Origin: JASHUC01 sp963849095
GTDB lineage: Bacteria > Pseudomonadota > Gammaproteobacteria > Steroidobacterales > Steroidobacteraceae
NCBI GenBank assembly: GCA_963849095.1
Contig: CAWKGA010000008.1
Location: 248,001 to 312,000 of the forward strand
Length of the DNA: 64,000 nt
Reading direction: 5' to 3'
A program made the translations under genes and the position numbers. The number at the start of each line of letters is the position of its first letter. Position 1 is the first letter of the stretch. The notes beneath the pieces were generated by a model. The model saw only the letters and a list, made by a program, of their open reading frames with translations. It made no database searches and was not told the DNA's origin. This document shows, one piece after another, positions 26,375 through 35,707 of this stretch.

Positions 26375-27295
26375 TCAAGCCGTAATGGTGCGAAACACTT
26401 CGTCGAGCCGCCCGGACTCCAGGTGCAGCTCCTTCAGCGCGAAGCCGCGGCGGGCGGCGAGATCGCTCACCGCCGGAAGAATCTCGGACCCGCGGCGCGG
26501 CAGCGCCGTGAGGCGCGACGCCCGGTCGCTCACCTCCACCTCCGCCACGGCGGGCAGCGCAGCCATCGCCGCCTGCATCTCCTTCAAGTGCTCGGGGCGC
26601 TCGAGCCGGATCGACACCGCGTTGTGATAGCGCGATTGAGCCGCGAGTCCCTGCGGGGAGTCGTCCGCCACGATGCGTCCGCGCGCGACGATGATCACGC
26701 GGGTGCAGACGGCCTCGACCTCCTCGAGGATGTGGGTCGAGATGACGATGATCTTGTCGCGCGCCATCTCGTTGATGAGCGTGCGGACCTCGTGCTTCTG
26801 GTTCGGGTCGAGTCCGTCGGTCGGCTCATCGAGCAGCAGGACCGGTGGATCGTGCATGATCGCCTGCGCGAGGCCGACGCGTCGCCGGAACCCCTTCGAG
26901 AGGGTGTCGATGGTCTGCCCGAGCACCTCCCCGAGCTGTAGACGGTCGATGACGTGGCCCAGCCGGGCCCGCCGGGCGCCGAAGAGGCCGCGCAGGTCCG
27001 CGATGAACTCCAGGAAGCGGCGCACGGTCATCTCGCCGTACGCCGGCGCTCCCTCGGGAAGGTAGCCCAGGCAAGTCTTGGCCGCGAGCGCGTCCTGCTC
27101 CACGTCATGGCCGCAGATGCTCGCCCGGCCCGAGGTAGGCGCGATGAAGCCCGCGAGCATCCGCATCGTGGTCGTCTTGCCGGCGCCGTTCGGCCCGAGG
27201 AATCCGAGGACCTCCCCCGGGCGGACCTCGAAGCTCACGTCGTCCACGGCCGTGAGGGACTCGTAGCGCTTGCAGAGATGTTCGGATTTGATCAT
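26375..27295 (-). CDS. ABC transporter ATP-binding protein, GldA-like
   Basis: 306-residue ATPase that powers the adjacent permease. Walker A GPNGAGKTTT, signature LSKGFRRRVGLAQAI, Walker B VLLLDEPTDGLDPNQ and switch His in VISTHILEEVEAVC are intact. The last 80 residues form the extra C-terminal domain common in ABC-2 exporter ATPases. It is the first gene of the four-gene set ATPase-permease-GldG-DUF4340. Confidence 0.93.
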   Translation of the reverse strand: MIKSEHLCKRYESLTAVDDVSFEVRPGEVLGFLGPNGAGKTTTMRMLAGFIAPTSGRASICGHDVEQDALAAKTCLGYLPEGAPAYGEMTVRRFLEFIADLRGLFGARRARLGHVIDRLQLGEVLGQTIDTLSKGFRRRVGLAQAIMHDPPVLLLDEPTDGLDPNQKHEVRTLINEMARDKIIVISTHILEEVEAVCTRVIIVARGRIVADDSPQGLAAQSRYHNAVSIRLERPEHLKEMQAAMAALPAVAEVEVSDRASRLTALPRRGSEILPAVSDLAARRGFALKELHLESGRLDEVFRTITA

Positions 27296-27356
27296 GCGTT
27301 GGCTGCTCTGAGGCAGCAGGTTGTAAAAAGGTTCCCTTACCGGGCGGCGATTCTAA

Positions 27357-27387
27357 GCGGTGGGAGAAGCTTGCACTACCCCACCGC
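27357..27387 (-). terminator. Possible terminator hairpin after the rhomboid gene
   Basis: GCGGTGGG and CCCACCGC form a perfect 8-bp stem with a 15-base loop. The element lies between the rhomboid stop (27402) and the ATPase start (27295), both on the minus strand. On that strand the stem is followed by TTAGAAT rather than a clean T-run, so termination may be weak or factor-assisted. Confidence 0.35.
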
Positions 27388-27401
27388 TGCGGCGGGAGCG
27401 C

Positions 27402-28001
27402 CTACCAGGGCTGGCGCCGCGCGCGGTCCTGCATCCGCCAGTAGAGGATGACCAGAGCTCCGCCCACCATTCCCCCGAGATGCGCGAAGTGCGCCACGCC
27501 GGACTCGCTCCCCGTGACCCCGAGGGTGAGCTCGAGCAGCCCGTACAGCGTCACGAACAGCCAGGCCGGAACGGCGATCGGAAGGAAGAGCAGCATCAGC
27601 CTCTGCCGTGGAAAGTAGAACGCGAAGGCGAACAGCAGGCCGAAGATCCCGCCGGAGGCTCCGATGGTCGCCTCGTCGAGCCCCGCGAGGTGGGTGGTGG
27701 TGAGCTGCGTCACCCCCGCGGCGACCACGCACACGAAGTAGAACAGGAGGAAGCGCCGGCTGCCCCAGTACTGCTCGAGCGCGCCGCCGAACATGTAGAG
27801 CGCGAACATGTTGAAGGAGATGTGCCAGAAACCCCCGTGCAGGAACGCATACGTCACGAGCTGCCAGAGGTGGAAGGAGGGCCCGAGGGGCTCCAGCGCG
27901 AAGAGGCCCGTGTAGTCGTTGTGAGTGAGGTACTGGAGGATGAATATCGCGACGTTGGCGCTGAGGAGGCCGCGCGTCGCGGGGGGCAGGTGGGTGAACA
28001 T
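27402..28001 (-). CDS. Rhomboid family intramembrane serine protease
   Basis: I choose ATG 28001, giving 199 residues that begin MFTHLPPATRGLLSANVAIFILQYL. The frame extends to 28139, but the extra residues are not rhomboid-like. Six membrane segments are visible. The catalytic pair is the Ser of GASGGIFGLLFAF and the His of GVAHFAHLGGMVGG, and HGGFWHISFNMFALYMFG carries the conserved HxxxN region. It probably cleaves membrane-anchored substrates; none can be assigned. It is divergent from the MFS gene and is followed by a possible terminator before the ABC operon. Confidence 0.92.
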   Translation of the reverse strand: MFTHLPPATRGLLSANVAIFILQYLTHNDYTGLFALEPLGPSFHLWQLVTYAFLHGGFWHISFNMFALYMFGGALEQYWGSRRFLLFYFVCVVAAGVTQLTTTHLAGLDEATIGASGGIFGLLFAFAFYFPRQRLMLLFLPIAVPAWLFVTLYGLLELTLGVTGSESGVAHFAHLGGMVGGALVILYWRMQDRARRQPW

Positions 28002-28177
28002 TGTACGGAATCTTACCGTGTATCGCGGGCCGGCGCGGGCCCTGCGCGGGTTCGTGCAATAATCGGACTTAACGGCCGCGGCGGGCATCGCTCGCCGGCC
28101 GGGCTCGACACCGGGCCGGCACGGGGCCTCATGGGTCACGCCCCCGATGCGGGCGCGCTCGAACGTGGGGAGGGGGC

Positions 28178-29476
28178 ATGGAGAAGGGCAGTTTTTACGG
28201 GTGGAAGCTGATCGCCGCGTTCTGGGTGATCGTCTTCATCAACATTGCGTTCGCGGCTTACGGCTCGCCCGTCATGAACGCAGGCATGGCGCAGAAGCTG
28301 CATCTCTCGCGGACCCTCGCCGGCCTGCCGTACTCGGTGTACACGGTCATGTCGGCCGTCCCGTCCGTGCTGATCGCGGTCCTCGTGAGCCGGTTCGGGG
28401 TTCGGTTGACCGTCGTCTTCGGCAGCCTCCTCATCCTCGCCGGATGCGTGCTCATGGCGACCGTCGTGAATTCGGCGCTCGGCGCCGTGATCGTCTTCGG
28501 GTTCGTGATTGCGTTCGGCGTGTGTGCAGGCGGCGTGTTCGGCATTCAGCCGGGAGTCGTCCTGTGGTTCGAGCGCCGCCGCGCGCTCGCGATATCCCTC
28601 GTCTATTCGGGGGGTGCATTCGGGGGGTTGTTCGCGGCGCGGGTGCTGAACCGAGTCATCGTGGACGCGGGTGGGAACTGGCGCGCCGGGTGGTGGCTGT
28701 TCGCCGCGCTCGCTGCAGTCGCCACGGTGATCGCCGCAGTCTTCATTCGCGAGAGGCCCTCGGATCTCGGCCAGGAGCCCGATGGCGGACCCCGGCCCGT
28801 GCATTCCACCGGAGCGGCAGGGGGCGCGCGACGCCGCTCGTTCATCACTCACGAGGTCTGGCCGTTCGGGGAGGTGCTGCGATCGGGACGGTTCTGGATC
28901 ATGGTGCTCGCCCTGTGCGGTGGCAGCGCCGGATTCACGCTCTTCATGGCCCAGGGCGTGCTGCACCTGAACGACCTCGGCTTCACGACGGCGCAGGCGG
29001 CCGTTGCCGTGAGCGTCACGACGGGATCGGCGCTCCTCGGCAAGGCCGCGCTCGCGCTGTTCGGGGACGTCGTCGACCCTCGCTACATCTGGGCGGTCAC
29101 CGCCGCGGTATTCGGCATCGGCCTGGTACTCGTCATCGACCCGCGGAGCATGCACAGCGTCTACCTCTTCTCGTTGTGCGTCGGGTTCGGATTCGGCGGC
29201 GGCCTCGTTTGCATGATGACCACGTTGAGCAACTACTACGGGACCGCGGTTTTCGCGGCCGCCGCGGGTATCGCCGGGGCGCTCAACACCATCATCAGCT
29301 TCGTCGCCTCGGTGCTCGGCGGAGTCGTGTACGACGCGGTCGGCAGCTATGCGCCGACGTTCTATATACTCTCGGCCTGGTGCTTTGCCGGAGCGATCGC
29401 GCTCGTGCTGGTGCGGCCGCCGCTGCGCCACGCGGCCGCCGGGCGACCCGCCGTCGCCGTGAGCGGTGGTCCTTGA
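28178..29476 (+). CDS. Major facilitator superfamily transporter
   Basis: 432 residues with about 12 membrane segments; a GGGAGGGGG ribosome binding site precedes ATG 28178. The sequence resembles the oxalate/formate-antiporter-like (OFA) group of MFS carriers: GLPYSVYTVMSAVPSVLIAVLVSRFG, VCAGGVFGIQPGVVLWFERRRALA, and the central loop with IRERPSDLGQEPDGGPR. It is followed 54 bp later by acetoacetyl-CoA synthetase and an aromatic aldehyde dehydrogenase, so it may import an organic acid used by them. The substrate is unproven. Confidence 0.88.
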   Translation: MEKGSFYGWKLIAAFWVIVFINIAFAAYGSPVMNAGMAQKLHLSRTLAGLPYSVYTVMSAVPSVLIAVLVSRFGVRLTVVFGSLLILAGCVLMATVVNSALGAVIVFGFVIAFGVCAGGVFGIQPGVVLWFERRRALAISLVYSGGAFGGLFAARVLNRVIVDAGGNWRAGWWLFAALAAVATVIAAVFIRERPSDLGQEPDGGPRPVHSTGAAGGARRRSFITHEVWPFGEVLRSGRFWIMVLALCGGSAGFTLFMAQGVLHLNDLGFTTAQAAVAVSVTTGSALLGKAALALFGDVVDPRYIWAVTAAVFGIGLVLVIDPRSMHSVYLFSLCVGFGFGGGLVCMMTTLSNYYGTAVFAAAAGIAGALNTIISFVASVLGGVVYDAVGSYAPTFYILSAWCFAGAIALVLVRPPLRHAAAGRPAVAVSGGP

Positions 29477-29530
29477 GCCGCCCCGCCAGCGAAGTGCGCA
29501 TCCCCGTTCAGCTGCGAGTCGAAGGGTCCC

Positions 29531-31525
29531 ATGGTCAGAGAAGGCGATCTCCTGTGGACGCCGAGCCCGGAATGGGTCGAGCGGTCCAATCTCACGGCGT
29601 ATCGGCGCTGGCTCGAGCGCACGCGCAAGCTCCGGTTCGAAACCTACGATGAGCTCTGGCGCTGGTCGGTCAGCGACCTCGACGCCTTCTGGGCGTCGAT
29701 CTGGGAGTACTGCGGAGTCCAGGCCTCAACGCCCTACGAGCGGGTCCTCGGGCGGCGGGAGATGCCGGGGGCCGAATGGTTTCCGGGCGCGAGGCTCAAT
29801 TACGTCGAGCACGCGCTGCGGCACGAGAGGCCGGGAGCGGACGCCGTTTATCATCTGTCGGAGCGCACGCCGCTCAGCCGGATCTCCTGGCAGGAGCTCG
29901 GGAATCGGGTGAGGGTGCTCGCCACCGAGCTGCGCAAGCTCGGCATCCAGCCCGGCGACCGGGTCGCCGCGTACCTGCCGAACATTCCACAGGCGCTCAT
30001 CGCCCTGCTCGCCACGGCGAGCATCGGGGCGATCTGGACGAGCTGCGGGCCGGAATTCGGCACGCGCGGGGTGCTCGACCGGTTCACGCAGCTCGGGCCG
30101 AAGCTGCTCTTCTGCGTCGATGGGTATCAGTATGCCGGGAAGCCCTTCGACCGGCGGGGAGAGCTCGCGAAGATCATCGGCGAGCTCTCGTCGCTCGAGC
30201 ACGTCGTGTGCGTGCCGTATCTCAACGCCGCAGAGCGCACGCCATTCTCGACCCGCACGCTTTTCTGGGACGAGCTCATCGAGCGCCCCCCGATTGCGGC
30301 GAGCGAGTTCCGCTTCGAGCAGCTGCCGTTCGGGCATCCGCTGTGGATCCTCTTCTCCTCCGGCACCACGGGCCTGCCGAAGGCCATCGTGCACAGCCAC
30401 GGCGGCATCCTCATCGAGCAGCTGAAGGCGCTCAATTTCCAGATGGACATGCGCCCCGGCGAGCGGCTGTTCTTCTACACGACGACCGGCTGGATGATGT
30501 GGAACTTCCTCGTGAGCTGCCTCGTCGCGAACGTGTGTCCAGTGCTCTACGACGGCAGCCTCATGCATCCCGAGCCGGACTCGCTCTGGAGAATGTACGA
30601 GGAGTCCGGCGCGGCGCTGATCGGGGCCAATCCCGGCTACGTCTCGCTGCTCGAGAAGGCAGGCATCGTTCCGAACCGGAAGTTCAAGCTCGCCAATCTC
30701 CGCTCCGTGATGCTCGCGGGCTCGCCCGTGACGCCGGAGGTCATGGATTGGTTCTATCGCAACGTCAAGCAGGACCTCTGGGTGCAGAACGGCAGCGGCG
30801 GCACGGATATTTGCTCCGCGTTCGTCGCCGGCGTGCCGACGCTACCGGTGCGCGCAGGAGAGATCCAGGCCCGCATGCTGGGCGTCGACGCCCATGCGTT
30901 CAACGAGCGGGGCGAGAGCGTCGTGAATCAAGTGGGCGAGCTCGTCGTCACGAAGCCCATGCCGTCGATGCCGGTATTCCTGTGGAACGACCGCAATTTC
31001 GAGCGTTACCGGGAGTCGTACTTCCAGGAGTTCCCCGGCATCTGGCGCCAGGGCGACTTCTTCCGCATCAACGAGCGGGGGAGCTCCTTCGTGCTCGGGC
31101 GCTCGGACGCGACGCTCAACCGGCACGGTGTGCGAATCGGCACCGCAGAGATTTACCGCTCGCTCGCGCTCATCCCCGAGGTGGACGACTCGCTCATCGT
31201 GAACCTCGATCTGCCGGGCGGGAAGTTCTTCATGCCGCTCTTCGTCAAGCTCAAGGACGGGCGCGAGCTCGACGAGCCCCTGAAGGACAAGATGCGCGCG
31301 AAGCTGCGCCAGGAGTACTCCCCGCGGCACGTGCCGGACAAGATCTATCCGGTCCTGGACATCCCGTACACGCTGACGGGCAAGAAAATGGAGGTGCCCG
31401 TGCGCCGCATCCTCGCGGGAATGCCGCTCGCCAAGGCGGCCAACCGGGACGCCGTCGCGAACCCCCTCGCTCTCGATTTTTTCATCGAGTACGCGCGGAC
31501 CCAGAAGGATTACTCGATGACTTGA
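29531..31525 (+). CDS. Acetoacetyl-CoA synthetase
   Basis: ANL-superfamily acid:CoA ligase of 664 residues that activates acetoacetate with ATP and CoA. The N-terminus (MVREGDLLWTPSPEWVERSNLTAYRRWL) and length are specific to acetoacetate-CoA ligases. AMP-binding P-loop: LFSSGTTGLPKAIVHSHGG; further FFYTTTGWMMWNFLVSCLV, SGGTDICSAFV, GRSDATLNRHGVRIGTAEIY, and the adenylation Lys in YTLTGKKMEVPVRR. It is followed at 42 bp by an aldehyde dehydrogenase and then an SDR, forming a short catabolic operon. A related 3-oxo acid could be the true substrate. Confidence 0.92.
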   Translation: MVREGDLLWTPSPEWVERSNLTAYRRWLERTRKLRFETYDELWRWSVSDLDAFWASIWEYCGVQASTPYERVLGRREMPGAEWFPGARLNYVEHALRHERPGADAVYHLSERTPLSRISWQELGNRVRVLATELRKLGIQPGDRVAAYLPNIPQALIALLATASIGAIWTSCGPEFGTRGVLDRFTQLGPKLLFCVDGYQYAGKPFDRRGELAKIIGELSSLEHVVCVPYLNAAERTPFSTRTLFWDELIERPPIAASEFRFEQLPFGHPLWILFSSGTTGLPKAIVHSHGGILIEQLKALNFQMDMRPGERLFFYTTTGWMMWNFLVSCLVANVCPVLYDGSLMHPEPDSLWRMYEESGAALIGANPGYVSLLEKAGIVPNRKFKLANLRSVMLAGSPVTPEVMDWFYRNVKQDLWVQNGSGGTDICSAFVAGVPTLPVRAGEIQARMLGVDAHAFNERGESVVNQVGELVVTKPMPSMPVFLWNDRNFERYRESYFQEFPGIWRQGDFFRINERGSSFVLGRSDATLNRHGVRIGTAEIYRSLALIPEVDDSLIVNLDLPGGKFFMPLFVKLKDGRELDEPLKDKMRAKLRQEYSPRHVPDKIYPVLDIPYTLTGKKMEVPVRRILAGMPLAKAANRDAVANPLALDFFIEYARTQKDYSMT

Positions 31526-31567
31526 CGGGGATCTGCCCCGCAGACCACCATCAACCCGGAGACGACC

Positions 31568-33022
31568 ATGGAACAAGTGCAGCTTCTGATCGGCGACCGC
31601 GACGTGTCGGCCAAGAATTCCGCAACCTTCAACCGCCAGAATCCGGTCTCCGGAGAGGTGGCGACGCGCGCCGCGGCCGCAACGCCCGAGGACGCCCATG
31701 CCGCGGCCGACGCCGCCGCAAAGGCCTTCCCCAAGTGGTCTGCGCTCGGCCCGAACGAGCGGCGCGCAAAGCTCAACAAAGCCGCCGATCTGCTCGAGGC
31801 GAAGTCCGCCCAGTTCGCGACGCTCATGCTGGCCGAGACCGGCTGCACGATGGGCTGGGGCCACTTCAACGTCCACTTCGGCGCGCTGCTCCTGCGCGAG
31901 GCGGCGGCGCTCACCACACAGATCACCGGGGAGGTGGTCCCCTCGGATGTGCCCGGGATGATGGCCATGGCGCTGCGCCAGCCGGTCGGCGTCGTGCTCG
32001 GCATCGCGCCGTGGAACGCCCCGGTGATCCTCGGCGTGCGCTCGGTTGCGATGCCGCTCGCCTGCGGCAACACGGTCGTCCTCAAGGCCTCCGAGGTCTG
32101 TCCGGCGACTCACCGGCTGATCGGGACCGTCCTCAAGGAGGCGGGGCTCGGCGATGGCGTCGTCAACGTCATCACCCACGACGCGAAGGACGCCGGGGCG
32201 GTCTCGGAGGCATTGATCTCGCATCCGGCCGTCCGGCGCGTCAATTTCACGGGCTCCAGCCGCGTGGGCAAGCTCGTCGCGCAGACCGCCGCGAAGTACT
32301 TGAAGCCGGTGCTGCTCGAGCTCGGCGGCAAGGCGCCGCTCATCGTGCTCGACGATGCGGACATCGACGCCGCGGTGAGCGCCACCGTGTTCGGCGCATT
32401 CGCCAATCAAGGCCAGATTTGCATGTCGACCGAGCGGGTCATCGTGCAGGAGAAGGTCGCGGATGAGTTCGCCTCGAAGCTCGCGAAGCGTGTGGCGGCG
32501 CTCCCGGTCGGGGACCCGCGGCAAGGGGAGTTCGTGCTGGCTTCGGTCGTCGGCCGGCCGACGGTCGATCGGGTGGAGAAGCTGGTCTCCGAGGCGGTCG
32601 CTCAGGGAGCCAAGGTGCTCGCGGGCGGGGAGAAGACCGCCGGCACGGTCATGAAGGGCGTCGTGGTCGATCACGTCACCCCCAAGATGGCGCTCTTCCG
32701 GGAGGAGTCCTTTGGCCCGCAGGTGTCGATCACGCGCGTGAAGACGGTCGATGACGCCGTCGCGCTCGCGAACGATACGGAGTATGGCCTGTCGGCCGCC
32801 GTGTTCACCCGCGACCTCGCGAAGGGCATCGAGGTCGCGAAGCGCATCGACTCCGGCATCTGCCATGTCAACTCCCCGACCGTCCAGGACGAGGCGCAGA
32901 TGCCCTTCGGGGGGGTGAAGAATTCCGGCTACGGCCGCTTCGGCGGCAAGGCCGGCATCAACGAGTTCACGGAGCTGCGCTGGATCACGGTGCAGATCGG
33001 CCCGCGGCATTATCCGTTCTGA
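31568..33022 (+). CDS. Aromatic aldehyde dehydrogenase (salicylaldehyde/vanillin type)
   Basis: 484-residue NAD(P)-dependent dehydrogenase. The sequence SGEVATRAAAATPEDAHAAA, LLREAAALTTQITGEVVPSD and VLGIAPWNAPVILGVRSVAM is close to salicylaldehyde/vanillin dehydrogenases as I recall them. Catalytic Glu is in LLELGGKAP and Cys285 in FANQGQICMSTER. The start ATG 31568 follows CGGAGACGACC. It lies between acetoacetyl-CoA synthetase and an SDR in the same orientation. This copy is intact, unlike the frameshifted dehydrogenase at the lig cluster, and could cover that activity. Confidence 0.88.
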   Translation: MEQVQLLIGDRDVSAKNSATFNRQNPVSGEVATRAAAATPEDAHAAADAAAKAFPKWSALGPNERRAKLNKAADLLEAKSAQFATLMLAETGCTMGWGHFNVHFGALLLREAAALTTQITGEVVPSDVPGMMAMALRQPVGVVLGIAPWNAPVILGVRSVAMPLACGNTVVLKASEVCPATHRLIGTVLKEAGLGDGVVNVITHDAKDAGAVSEALISHPAVRRVNFTGSSRVGKLVAQTAAKYLKPVLLELGGKAPLIVLDDADIDAAVSATVFGAFANQGQICMSTERVIVQEKVADEFASKLAKRVAALPVGDPRQGEFVLASVVGRPTVDRVEKLVSEAVAQGAKVLAGGEKTAGTVMKGVVVDHVTPKMALFREESFGPQVSITRVKTVDDAVALANDTEYGLSAAVFTRDLAKGIEVAKRIDSGICHVNSPTVQDEAQMPFGGVKNSGYGRFGGKAGINEFTELRWITVQIGPRHYPF

Positions 33023-33032
33023 GGAGAGGCGC

Positions 33033-33806
33033 ATGGATCTCGAGCTGAAGGGCCGCAAGGCCATCGTGACGGGTGCGACGCACGGCATTGGCCTCTGCAT
33101 CGCGCAGCAACTGGCCGACGAGGGAGTCCAAGTCGCGATCTGCTCGCGCACCGCGGCGAACGTCGAGCGCACCGTGCGCGAGCTCAAGGCGAAGGGCGTC
33201 AACGCGATCGGCGATGCGGTGGACGTGACCGACAAGGATGCGTACATCCGCTTCGTCGGGAGCGCCGCGGAGCGGCTGGGCGGCCTCGACATCTTCGTCT
33301 CCAACACGACCGGCACGCCGGGCCGCACGGGCGAGGAGGGCTGGGAGGCCTGCTTCGAGGCGGACATCCTCGCGGGCGTGCGGGGCTGCGAGACGGCATT
33401 GCCGTATCTGAAGAAGTCCCGCTCCGGCGCGATCGTCCTGATCTGCAGCATCTCCGGTGTGATGTCCAAGGCGCTGAAGGCTCCCGGCATCCTCGCCTAC
33501 GGCTCGTGCAAGGCGGCGTTGATCGCCTACGGGGCGCAGCTCAGCAAGGAAGTGGCGAAGGACGGCGTGCGGGTCAACATGGTCTCGCCGGGCCCGATCT
33601 ACTTCGAGAACGGCCCGTGGGACTTCATCAAGCAGCGCGCCCCCGCCGCCTACCAGGACGCGCTCGAGCACTGCGTGATCGGACGGCTCGGGAAGCCCGA
33701 GGACATCGCCTCCGCAGTCGTGTTCCTCGCGAGCCCGAAGTCAGGCTTCACGGTCGGGCAGAACCTGCAGGTCGACGGCGGCTACATGGAGCACATCGCG
33801 TTCTGA
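33033..33806 (+). CDS. Short-chain dehydrogenase/reductase
   Basis: 257-residue classical SDR. Cofactor motif TGATHGIG (residues about 13-20), NNAG-equivalent SNTTG, catalytic Ser in LICSISGVM, and YxxxK in AYGSCKAALIAY. C-terminal VGQNLQVDGGYMEHIAF is the standard SDR tail. The gene follows the aldehyde dehydrogenase by 10 bp and precedes the TIR gene by 11 bp. It probably oxidises or reduces a hydroxy/keto group in the same pathway as its upstream neighbours; the substrate is unknown. Confidence 0.9.
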   Translation: MDLELKGRKAIVTGATHGIGLCIAQQLADEGVQVAICSRTAANVERTVRELKAKGVNAIGDAVDVTDKDAYIRFVGSAAERLGGLDIFVSNTTGTPGRTGEEGWEACFEADILAGVRGCETALPYLKKSRSGAIVLICSISGVMSKALKAPGILAYGSCKAALIAYGAQLSKEVAKDGVRVNMVSPGPIYFENGPWDFIKQRAPAAYQDALEHCVIGRLGKPEDIASAVVFLASPKSGFTVGQNLQVDGGYMEHIAF

Positions 33807-33817
33807 CATGAGATCCG

Positions 33818-35707
33818 ATGGCCGATATCTTCATCTCCTACGCGAGGGTCGATAGAGCGCGGGTGGCGCCGCTCGTCGCCGCGCTCGAGGCGCAGGGCTG
33901 GACCGTGTGGTGGGACCCGGAGATCACGCCGGGCCAGGAATTCGACCGGCAGATCTCGCGAGAGCTCGACGCTGCGAAGGCGGTCATCGTCGTTTGGACG
34001 CCCGCGTCCGTCGACTCTCGCTGGGTGCGCGGCGAGGCGCGCGAGGCAGCCGATCGCGGCGTTCTGGTCCCCGTGCGCTTCGACAAGGCGAGGCTGCCGA
34101 TCGATGCCCGCGCCATGCACACCACCGATCTCGACGGCTGGGCCGGCGCCACGGAGAGTCGGGTCTATCACGACCTCTGCCGCGCCCTGACGCCATTGAT
34201 GGAGCGCGGGTCGGCGGGCGAGCAGGTGCGCACGCCGCCCGACGCACGAGCGCAGGCTGCCCGCGGCCTCTCGATCTGCGTCCTGCCGTTTGCCAACATG
34301 AGCGGCGATCCGGAGCAGGAGTATTTCTCCGACGGCATCTCGGAAGACATCATCACCGATCTCAGCAAGGTCTCGGCGCTGCTCGTCATTGCGCGCAATA
34401 CGGCTTTCACCTTCAAGGGCAAGTCGGTCGATGTCAAAGGGGTGGCGCGCCAGCTCGGAGTGAGTCATGTGCTCGAGGGCAGCGTCCGCAAAGCGGGCAA
34501 TCGCGTGCGTATCACCGCCCAGCTCATCGACGGCCAGTCCGGCGGCCATCTCTGGGCGGAGCGCTACGATAGAAATCTCGACGACATCTTTGCGCTGCAG
34601 GATGAGATCTCGCAGGCGATCGTCTCCGCGTTGAAGCTGAGGCTGCTGTCCGAGGAGAAGAAGGCGATCGAGGACCGCGGCACGACGAGTGTCGAGGCCT
34701 ATGACAAGTACCTGCGCGCGCAGGCGCTTGCCATGGGGGGTGGCCAGGCCGAATCCGATCGCGCAGAAGCGCTCTTTCGCGAGGCGCTCGCGATCGATCC
34801 CGGTTTTGCCAGGGCGCGGGGCGGCCTCTGCGCCGTCTACTGGTACCGGCTGAACTTCTCTCCGCAGCGCGCCGAACAGACGCTCGACGACATGGACTCC
34901 ATGGTCGAGGAGGCGCTCGCTTACGCACCGGAACATTGGGCCACGCATCTCGCCAACGGCGCACTGCGGACGGCGCGCCACGACTGGCTCGCTGCCGACG
35001 GCGCCTTCACCCGGATGAAGGCTCTCGCGCCGGCCTCGGAATCGAGCGGTCCTTTCTCCTTCAATTACTTCCTGGGGGCCGTCGGCCGCAACGCGGAGGC
35101 TGCCGCAGAGCTCTCGATGGCCCGCACGGCTGATCCGCTGTCGCTCGGCGTGTCTCAAATGCTCCAGCAGCAGCTGTACATCGTGGGTCGCGTCGACGAC
35201 GCCCGGGCTGAGTACGAGCGCACGCTCGGGCTCGTCGGCAACCGCGAGCCTGCGGAGCACCTGGCTCTGATGCGGATTTGGGATGCCGGCGACACCGGAC
35301 GCACCGTCGTGCAGTTTCGCCGGTTTCTGGACAATCAGGCCGTCCCCATTCCGGTCCTGTTCCAAGTGCTCGGGCTTCTCGATCAGCCTGCGGCCGCGCT
35401 CGATCTGCTTCGCGGTGCATTCAGCGATCCGGACAATCAGGATCCCTCGCGGATGATGGTGCTCTCGTGGTACGCGGCGCGTCTCGGCGATGCACCGCTC
35501 GCCGTCGCCGCGATGCGCCGCGCCTACATCGATCTGAACGGGACGTATCTCGTCGGGATGTGGTTCCCTTTCATGCGCGACGCGCGCAAGTTGCCGACCT
35601 TCAAATCGCTGCTTCGCGATCTCGGCATCTACGACTACTGGCGCCGGAGCGGCAATTGGGGCGACCACGCGCGGCCCGTGGGCGACGACGATTTCGAGGT
35701 CTGGTGA
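33818..35707 (+). CDS. TIR domain - TolB-like - TPR protein
   Basis: 629 residues without a signal peptide. Residues 1-130 are a TIR domain: MADIFISYARVDRARVAPLV, WTVWWDPEITPGQEFDRQIS, and SRWVRGEA with Glu73 at the position of the NADase catalytic glutamate. Residues 150-285 resemble the TolB-like N-domain of cyclase-associated proteins (SICVLPFANMSGDPEQEYFS, VSHVLEGSVRKAGNRVRITA). The rest is a TPR array starting with VEAYDKYLRAQALAMGGGQ. TIR proteins are often NAD-cleaving immune effectors or signalling adaptors. The stop overlaps the M24 remnant by one base (TGATG). It opens a stretch of toxin-antitoxin genes. Whether it is defensive is inference. Confidence 0.88.
   Translation: MADIFISYARVDRARVAPLVAALEAQGWTVWWDPEITPGQEFDRQISRELDAAKAVIVVWTPASVDSRWVRGEAREAADRGVLVPVRFDKARLPIDARAMHTTDLDGWAGATESRVYHDLCRALTPLMERGSAGEQVRTPPDARAQAARGLSICVLPFANMSGDPEQEYFSDGISEDIITDLSKVSALLVIARNTAFTFKGKSVDVKGVARQLGVSHVLEGSVRKAGNRVRITAQLIDGQSGGHLWAERYDRNLDDIFALQDEISQAIVSALKLRLLSEEKKAIEDRGTTSVEAYDKYLRAQALAMGGGQAESDRAEALFREALAIDPGFARARGGLCAVYWYRLNFSPQRAEQTLDDMDSMVEEALAYAPEHWATHLANGALRTARHDWLAADGAFTRMKALAPASESSGPFSFNYFLGAVGRNAEAAAELSMARTADPLSLGVSQMLQQQLYIVGRVDDARAEYERTLGLVGNREPAEHLALMRIWDAGDTGRTVVQFRRFLDNQAVPIPVLFQVLGLLDQPAAALDLLRGAFSDPDNQDPSRMMVLSWYAARLGDAPLAVAAMRRAYIDLNGTYLVGMWFPFMRDARKLPTFKSLLRDLGIYDYWRRSGNWGDHARPVGDDDFEVW

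Noticed and set aside
29776..32466. Plus-strand open frame of about 900 codons spanning acetoacetyl-CoA synthetase and the ALDH
   Set aside because: It is a high-GC shadow frame, Arg/Ala-rich, overlapping two clearly recognised genes in another frame.
30842..33490. Minus-strand open frame of about 880 codons
   Set aside because: Antisense shadow of three recognised plus-strand genes with no domain character.
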